From the NCBI GenBank assembly GCA_025667525.1, contig CM046878.1:398618433-398682432 (forward strand): DNA of 64,000 nt, given 5' to 3'. Made by a program: the position numbers and the translations under genes. The notes beneath the pieces were generated by a model. The model ran no database searches. It had not been told where the DNA came from and saw only the letters and a program-made list of their open reading frames with translations. Below are positions 57,444 to 64,000 of the stretch, in pieces. Numbering within the stretch: the first letter of the stretch is position 1; every line of letters starts with the position of its first letter. The stretch is from Glebionis coronaria. Lineage: Eukaryota; Streptophyta; Magnoliopsida; Asterales; Asteraceae.

Positions 57444-59472
57444 AATCCCCTACACTTGACCATTGCAATGTCCTCATGCAATGCATTAGTTAAAAAGCAC
57501 GTTTACACTTTTCATCATAATCAATCCATAGTGGCCTTTATTAAAGAGATAGAAAATTACAAACATTCAAAGTAAAGAAATCAAAAGCATACCTTGGGTT
57601 TTGGAAATGTCATGAATAATCATCATTCTCAAGTTTTCACTTTCTTGAAATCAAGCTTAAAAACGAGATCATTGTTATTATAAGTTAGCAAACTAACACG
57701 AACTCATGTGGGCCAATTATTCACTTAGACTCCCTTATTCCTAGGGGTATCTCTTATATTTTATTGTTGTCTTGAATGATGACGAGGATACATTGTTTGA
57801 CTTATTTCGATAGTTTATTAGGCCGAAAATAAAGTGAACGATTTAATCAATAGTTAGCTAAAGGACAAAATCTTTTAAAACTGCTTCTCGGGACCTCATA
57901 AAGTTCATATCTTGGCATAACTCGTTTCGCGATTTGAGACCTTTCTCGGACCGATATTTGGCAGCGACTTCATACTTCAAACCTTGAGAGACGTTCATGA
58001 AATTATGGTCTTCTCTTCATAATAGGAATTCATTCACTTGAAGTTTTGAGAGATTCATACTTGGACCATGACTTCTTCATTTTTCTCCAATCTTTATTTT
58101 GGACTTTGATATACAACGATCCACCTCCTTTTTGGACTTGGCTTCATTTATCCTCATACCTTGTTAGGGCCTTTTTGGATAGACTTCTCCATGATCTTTT
58201 GGGGAGTACTTGCTTTTCGTCGTGTGTCTCGATCCTTCATATTGATTTTTGATAAATGATTCTTCACATCACTTGGGATCTTTAGCAACAAAATGCAGCC
58301 CTCATGTCTTGTTAGGACCTTTTTGGACTCGCCAATCTTCGCATCCCGCTTCAATAAGTTATGCCTTGGCTATGAACTCTAATCCATACCGAGCAACTTT
58401 TAAACGATCTTGGGCTAGAAGCTAAGTAACTTTTCAAATCGTACAACCTTATTTATTGCAGATAAATTTATTAGCAAGCGATGGGAGAATAGGCTTATAA
58501 TTAACTCACATAAATTCACGAAAGAATACCGAACATATAATTGGCTCTATCATCTCTCGTTCTCCACAGTTAAAAATCTCAAGGAATGAGACTTGTAGAT
58601 GCTTAGCCTATTAAATCAAAGTTTTGGGTTTTCGAGTCGCCTATAGGATCTTGCAAACTCTTAGACTCTTTCAAGTTTAGAAATCGCGTTTTAAAGTTCC
58701 CTTGATAAACGACTCTCTAGGATCAATTATAGGAACTTTCGAAAAGTTCTTGTTCTTAACCCGTGAGAGTTAAGACTTTCGCATTTTATAGCTCCCTATA
58801 TAAAATCCTAGCAAAACTTGACTTAAACACGTTAAGGATACTAGCTAGAGTAAACTTAGACAAGTAAACTCGGGTTGAGTCAAAAGATTCACAACGTTTG
58901 AAAACTAAAACCACTTTATTAAAGATTTATTCTAGAAAAGAAAGAAAATAACTATACAAAGGGCAAAACTAATAGGCCAAAATAGATCAAAATTTTTGAA
59001 AAATGTCAAAAAAATTGATTTTCCGGTTAAAATGAGGGCACATACAAGGAAAAGACCACTTAACTTCGATAGAAGTCCCCCTACACTTAAGATAGACATT
59101 GTCCTCAATGTTTAAGCATGTGGGAGTAAACTCCCCTACACTTAGGACATTGTGCACTTTGTTTAAATCTCGCTAAGGAAGAGACAACTAAACAGATTCC
59201 TATTTTAATATTGAGAAAATAAAAAATAGTGAATCGAAAAGAGTTTAGGATAGAACCGGGAAGAAGGGAACACGGAATCACGGGTCGTCAAGAATCATCA
59301 AGAGTGGATTATTGAGCTCGAATCCCTGATTAAGAGGAGAGGAAATAGCAAACACCAACGGGTCTACCCTACACTTAGGATAAAGAAGGCTAAAAGATAG
59401 ATGCATGGGTTGCCTCCCAAGAAGCGCTTGATTTTTGTTTACCGAGTCGTGAGCCTGACTCGACCTTGATCA
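57444..59472 (-). other. Element F 3' UTR
   Basis: Collinear in reverse with 50825-52837 of D over much of its length (for example 58030-58330 with about 51950-52240). Purine-tract motifs (ccctacactt) at about 57448, 59079, 59133 and 59369. Hairpin ACATTG-tcct-CAATGT at 59096-59111. Post-pol motif at 59407-59429. No gene. Confidence 0.8.
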
Positions 59473-60408
59473 TCATAGGAAGAAGCATGAAATATATCCA
59501 CCAGGATCAAAGACATAGTTTTCGTCAATCAAATAGCACAAGCTTAAGGCGAACAAGGCAAGCCAAAGAAGAGTAGGTAAGGTTCCCTTAAGCAAAGATG
59601 GAGCACGGTGGAAGCAAGGGTGAAGTGGTGCAAGCAGATTTCCATAAGTTCCAAAGATATTTCCTTTTATTTCATCAGGTGGATACTGAGATGGCTGCAG
59701 AATATCAATACTGGGGTCGAACACCTTTTCCTTTAAGGGAAAATAGCACTCAGGTTCAGCAGAGTGTGAAGAAGATCCGCGAAGAAGATACACAACCTCG
59801 TCCTCAGAAGGGGGACAAAGAGGTGTTAAATCATATGTGCTGCGGATATTGGTGTCGACCGGTTTCTTCTCCTTTGAAAGAATTTTCTTCAAATCCAAAG
59901 TAGGATCAAGACGATAATCTTCAAAGTCCAAAGGAGGAGCATCACTCTCATGAGGGAAGTAAGTGTTGAGAAACGTAGAGAAGTCTTCCTCAAATGAGTA
60001 ATCGTCCAAAGTAGGATCGAGTGATGGCGGAGGATCTTCATCATGTGAAGAATCGCTCGAAAGAGTATTGGCCTCATCAAAATCATCATATGTGGGAAGA
60101 TCGGGATACTCAGAAGTAAGGTCATCATAATCATCCGAATATGAGCTAGAATAATCATCATAAGCATCAAAGATCGGTGGATAATCATAAATGGGAGAAG
60201 GATCCGAATTGGAGAGAGAATCATCCACATCATCATGAAATAGTAGATTATCAATGCAATAGTCGAATAGCGGATTGTTGTAGACGACAAAATCATCAAG
60301 CACATTAATCATATTCACAGATTCTCGTCCAAAGGATTTGCTTGTAAGCTTCCTGATGAGACTGCTTTTATACATAGTCTCATCATCCAAATTTGGCTTA
60401 AAATGCAT
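59473..60408 (-). CDS. Acidic 311-aa protein with C-terminal membrane segment, element F
   Basis: Open from ATG at 60408 to a stop at 59473-59475. The N-terminus (SFGRESVNMINVLDD, about residues 27-41) resembles the protease-RT linker of D ([13 protein letters not shown]). The middle is rich in Asp, Ser, Tyr and Pro (SPIYDYPPIFDAYDDYSSSY). A hydrophobic run LPTLLWLALFALSLCYLI at about 277-294 could span a membrane, with a short tail ending CFFL. There is no RT, RNase H or integrase, yet it stops where D's gag-pol stops, about 43 bp before the shared post-pol motif. It could be an internally deleted polyprotein remnant, a captured sequence or an env-like protein. I cannot assign a function, and G may have removed its true start. 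Confidence 0.6.
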   Translation of the reverse strand: MHFKPNLDDETMYKSSLIRKLTSKSFGRESVNMINVLDDFVVYNNPLFDYCIDNLLFHDDVDDSLSNSDPSPIYDYPPIFDAYDDYSSSYSDDYDDLTSEYPDLPTYDDFDEANTLSSDSSHDEDPPPSLDPTLDDYSFEEDFSTFLNTYFPHESDAPPLDFEDYRLDPTLDLKKILSKEKKPVDTNIRSTYDLTPLCPPSEDEVVYLLRGSSSHSAEPECYFPLKEKVFDPSIDILQPSQYPPDEIKGNIFGTYGNLLAPLHPCFHRAPSLLKGTLPTLLWLALFALSLCYLIDENYVFDPGGYISCFFL

Positions 60409-61569
60409 TAAATATCATCAAAATACCCAAATATATGCTTGTGTTTGTTGCTTGTGTATTTTAGGTACGGATATTGAGAAAATGACAAAAGATCACAAGA
60501 ATCATGCAAAAACAAACACGGGAAACGAAGCCGCACGATGAACCAAGCCCTAATGAAGAATTTTCCAAAGTCAACCCTTGAAGATTTAAAGAATTATGAA
60601 GATTGGTCCTCCAAGTTTAAATAATTGACACTTTATACCCTTTTATCTTCATAATTACAAGTTTGTCCCTAAAGTTTGTCAAATTTACAAAAAGGACCCT
60701 TAACTTTGAAGAATTGGCAAATTTAGTCCCTCAACAAAACTAAATTGTCAATAATGGTCCTCCAAGAAGTCAACAAACAAGTCAAAGCCTTAAAGTATGA
60801 AGACATGTCAAAAACAGCCCTTGAATATTGAAGAATTTACATGTTTGGTCCTTGTTTCAAGCTTATAAAATCCTTGTGCCAAATTTGACAAGTACTCCAT
60901 ACTTATTATAAAGGGAAAACAAAGTTTTGACTAATATTTACAAAGTGAAGAAAAAGGAAAACATTGGGGGGCATTCTTGGGAGACAAACAAACTCCACCA
61001 ACCAACCATCATGTGACACGTCACCATAACCCGACTTGAATACCCGTTTACCCATACCCCTCACCCAAACCCGGTTGACTCATTTTTTTTTACAACACAC
61101 GTTTATTATTAAACGTGTTTTTCCTCTTAAATACATCTTAACCTAAACTACCAGATCAAAACTTTCCCCATAAACCCTAATCACCACTTTGAACAAAATC
61201 ATAGGGGAAATCTAAATTACTTATGATTTTGTTTGATTTACCCCACACCTAGCTAATTACCTCACCCAGAATCTGTCTACATCTCCATTTGGTCCCCCCA
61301 CCAGCTCACGGTTTGTCTTCATATGAAGAACAAGACAAAGGATGGCAGAAGATCAAGGGTTTAGAAGGATTGCTTATTTCCCACAACAAATTCAACGCTC
61401 AAGATCATCTCATCACAGGCAAGAATCACATGACTTTTGGACAAATTCAAAAGGAAGAATCAAGACCAAGCATATTCGACTAATGATCCGAATCTTACAA
61501 GGGTATTTCTGGATTTTTCATCAATTAGGGTTAGCATTTTTTTTACTTTCTAGAACAGTCTTGTAAACC

Positions 61570-61580
61570 CTATATAAAGG
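61570..61580 (+). promoter_or_regulatory. TATA-like box in element G
   Basis: ctatataaagg preceded by gtaaaccc. Position in the LTR is comparable to the TATA boxes of D and E. Confidence 0.5.
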
Positions 61581-63343
61581 GTAGTAGTATTAGCTTTAGA
61601 GGTTGTTCTTGTTTTCGATTTGGTTCACTTGCTTGTAAATCCCATTTTCGAATTAATGAAAATCTGGTTTAGTATTTGTTGAAAGAAAACAAGTCCCCAA
61701 TTAATTTCAGTTTCTTTTATGTTATGTTTATGGTTGAAGTTGTTACAAGTTTTTAGCTTTTGTGTTTGATATAAATCTGTTTCAAGGAATCTAGTGTACC
61801 ATAACTTGAGTTGGATCATATATGTTTGATCGTCTAACTGAGGATCAAACATAAGTGACAGGTTAAGTTGGGTTTTATTTCTTTTAAGTTTACTAAAAAG
61901 ATTGTTTTATTTTACTTCTGAGTTGAGTTTTGACAAAGTCACAAATGGGTTCGTGGCTGGTATTGGGATATGACCACGAAGACTTGATATAGAGTTTATA
62001 TCAAGCCTTAGTGGGTATCTTGGTAAAGGCTAGACTCTTGTGAGGCTGGCAATACTCATCCATTTTTTGGTTTCTTTTTCTTATTTTTCAGAAAATCATA
62101 AGTTTTTCAAGTTCAAGTTTTGAGAAAAAAGGGGTTTTCGAAACGTGAGTGAGTGTATTGTTTATCTGTTGAGCTAACAATCCAAGAACTCAGTTCTTGG
62201 ATTCATTTGTTATTCTTAGCAGTCCTTCCTTTCATACATGGTGATTCGGTTCAGCTGTTGAACCCCAACGAACACCTTCACCTCATTTTCCTAACCAAGA
62301 CACCCCTGCCTCGAACCTAGTAGTTGGTCGAGGTCAGGGGAGCTTAGCTGACCCTCGTTGGATGCAAACAAGGGTAGCTATCACATTCTCGTCCTTTCCT
62401 TATTTTTTTTATTTCTGCCAATTGTGTAATTGTTCTCGTGTGTTAATTGCTTGTCAAGTTTGCTAGTTATAAGGGTTTGATTTTGTTTTGATAAGTTTCT
62501 TGAGTATAATCAGTAAGTTTAATTTAGGTCTTGTTATTTTAGTTTAACCTGTTTACACTTGGTAATAAAATATATCAACTTAGGATTTTATGATAGTTTG
62601 TTTGCATTTGTTTGTTCTTAGTTAAAGTTGTCTTGGTTATATTCCGTGTTTGTAACTCGGTCTTGGTTTTGAACTGACCATTGTAATTTGAGAAGTCTGC
62701 TATTTGGAGTGTAACTGGTTTAGTTAGTTTATGCAAGATTTGAATCTAGGATGCATGTTTTGCTTGCGATTATAGGTGTTTATTGTGCTAGAAGTTAGTG
62801 TGCTTATCTAGGTGTGCCTGCATAGTATAAGCTTTGTATTTGTCTGCATATGCTGCTAACTTGATCATATATAGTTGCCTGCTGAATTGGTTAGATTTGC
62901 ATTAGGTTCGATTACTTTTTTTTGTGCTTACTGTTTCTGAACATCAGTCCGTAAGACATTAGGTTTGCTTATTTGCACTATATGGCATGACTTAGAGTTG
63001 TCTGATAGTTTGGATTGCATTTGTATAAGTGCTTGCAACCTGCTTGCTTGTTGATTACTTGCTTGTGTTTCAGTCGGATTGTGTCCGAGTTTGTCTTGTC
63101 TGCTTTCTGCTAGCTTAAAACACCCCCACATGCCAACTGCAAGTTGGGGGTTTTGACTGTCCATAAAGAACACATAAACAGATAACAAGTAAGAAAAAAG
63201 GAAGTTCCAGGTCTGGGTTTGTTTGCTTCTAATTAGGGTAATTCTAGCTTAAAATTAGACAGGTGTTGGTGTTTTGGTAAGTAGTAGTGACTGTGTAACA
63301 AGTGGGGTAAAAAGAAAAATAAAAAAAAATATTTGAAAAATTT

Positions 63344-63413
63344 TGGCGTGGCCAGGACTCGAACCTGCGCCACCACTGCCAAAGCACACACACACTACCG
63401 CTCGCCCTTGGGA
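63344..63413 (-). other. tRNA-like patch, antisense, in element G
   Basis: The minus strand has a perfect B-box ggttcgagtcc (63355-63365) and, about 35 bases upstream, an A-box-like gggcgagcggtag. Flanking ggcgtggcc could be part of an acceptor/T-stem, but a full cloverleaf is not convincing. Confidence 0.5.
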
Positions 63414-64000
63414 CTTTTACTGATAAAGTCTCAAGGCAAAACCTATCTAACACCTTTTCAGTTTGGGCTTATTTATTTAAGCCGTAGCTTAACAAGCTCA
63501 TAGGAGCTTATTAGATAAGCCAACTTGTACACTTTAATTTTTCTAGTATTCGTTTGTTCGTTTAAGATTTTTCCAACATAATTTTGTATTTTTCATTTTC
63601 TTTATTTATTTTTTATCACTATTTTTAGGATTAATGTTCGTAAAATAATAAAAAAAATAGATTAATCAGATTTAAAATTTCAAAAAAAAATAGTTTTTAA
63701 GTTTTTATCAATATTTTAGAAGTTTACATAAGAAGAAGTTTTTAATTAGTTAACTTTTTTAATTTAATTTAATTTTAAGATTTTTCTTTAACTTTAAAAA
63801 TTAATATAAAATTATTAAAAAAGTTTTAGATAATTTGGTTTTCAATTTTGTAATCTTTATAATTTTCTTCATTTAAGATAATTTTTTAGTAATTCTTAGA
63901 ATAGTTTCAATTTTCGTCAAATTTTACGATTTTGCGTTTTTTACGTCTTAGGGGTATTTTTAGCATTATTCGTCTTTTCCTTTCTTTTCTTTCGTCAATA

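Larger units (their letters stand above)
55689..60412 (-). mobile_element. Element F: Athila-type derivative, reversed, cut by G
   Basis: Reading leftwards from 60408: ORF, 3' UTR, purine tract (about 57458-57444), 3' LTR (57443-55689). It lies inside the gag of E; probable left target duplication is gtcct (55684-55688). The gag side and 5' LTR are beyond G. The LTR starts TGATA and ends CATTA in its own orientation. Confidence 0.82.
60413..64000 (+). mobile_element. Element G: LTR of another Athila-like element, runs off the window
   Basis: The sequence after F's ORF looks like the LTR of E in layout: TATA-like ctatataaagg (61570-61580), a long T-rich transcribed half and an antisense tRNA-like patch near its end, but with little direct identity. 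The start is uncertain (about 60409-60413, tatcatcaaaatac). No primer site is reached by 64000. Frames at 61289-61566 and 62928-63453 match no family. Confidence 0.6.

Noticed and set aside
59598..59903. 101-codon plus-strand ORF opposite the F protein
   Set aside because: Antisense to the longer ORF; no recognisable features.
61289..61566. Host gene start in the right flank
   Set aside because: Two short overlapping frames upstream of the TATA-like box of element G; no domain, no intron signals.

Overview
The window is plant nuclear DNA made up of nested LTR retrotransposons. I see no host gene, rRNA, functional tRNA gene or CRISPR array. The families (Ty3/gypsy Athila, Tat-like and chromovirus types), the tRNA-type primer sites and the AT-rich composition indicate a flowering plant, most likely a eudicot. 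Nothing fixes the species; a daisy-family genome would fit, but that is only an impression.

Layout. Element A (1-8538, +) has the last 1,238 bp of its 5' LTR in the window and a complete 2,669 bp 3' LTR. The two LTRs are almost identical, but the interior is a ruined chromovirus-type pol. Element B (8539-15991 and 20886 to about 21331, -) is a broken Athila gag-pol element. A cuts off its 3' end, and element C splits its 5' LTR. Element C (15992-20880, -, TSD gtact) is a non-autonomous element with a Tat/Ogre-style primer site. Its interior carries about 40 tandem palindromes. Element A2 (21332-24149, 35466-39482, -) is an older relative of A. Its LTR is split by element H (24150-35460, +, TSD atctt), a Tekay/Del-like chromovirus with a C-terminal chromodomain, one stop codon and one frame break.

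The right third is an Athila nest. Element E (39483-43209 and 54573-55688, +) cut A2. Its gag is interrupted by D (43210-54567, +, TSD agtgg), which has a full uninterrupted 1,877-codon gag-pol. E's gag is cut again by F (55689 to about 60412, -). F lacks RT/RNase H/integrase and has a 311-aa acidic ORF with a membrane segment in that place. F is in turn cut by G (from about 60413, +), which runs out of the window.

Insertion order can be read from the nesting and from LTR divergence. A is youngest (3 differences in 1,238 bp), then D (under 1%), H (about 2%) and C (several percent plus an indel). D is the only element with an apparently complete coding set. A, C and probably F would need proteins from other elements to move.

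The least explained structure is in the non-coding parts. It comprises the covarying hairpin array in C, a second set of covarying stem-loops behind the primer site of A and A2, conserved post-gag-pol motifs shared by B, D and F, an 18-bp minisatellite in F's LTR, and LTRs in D and E that start and end with TA instead of TG/CA.
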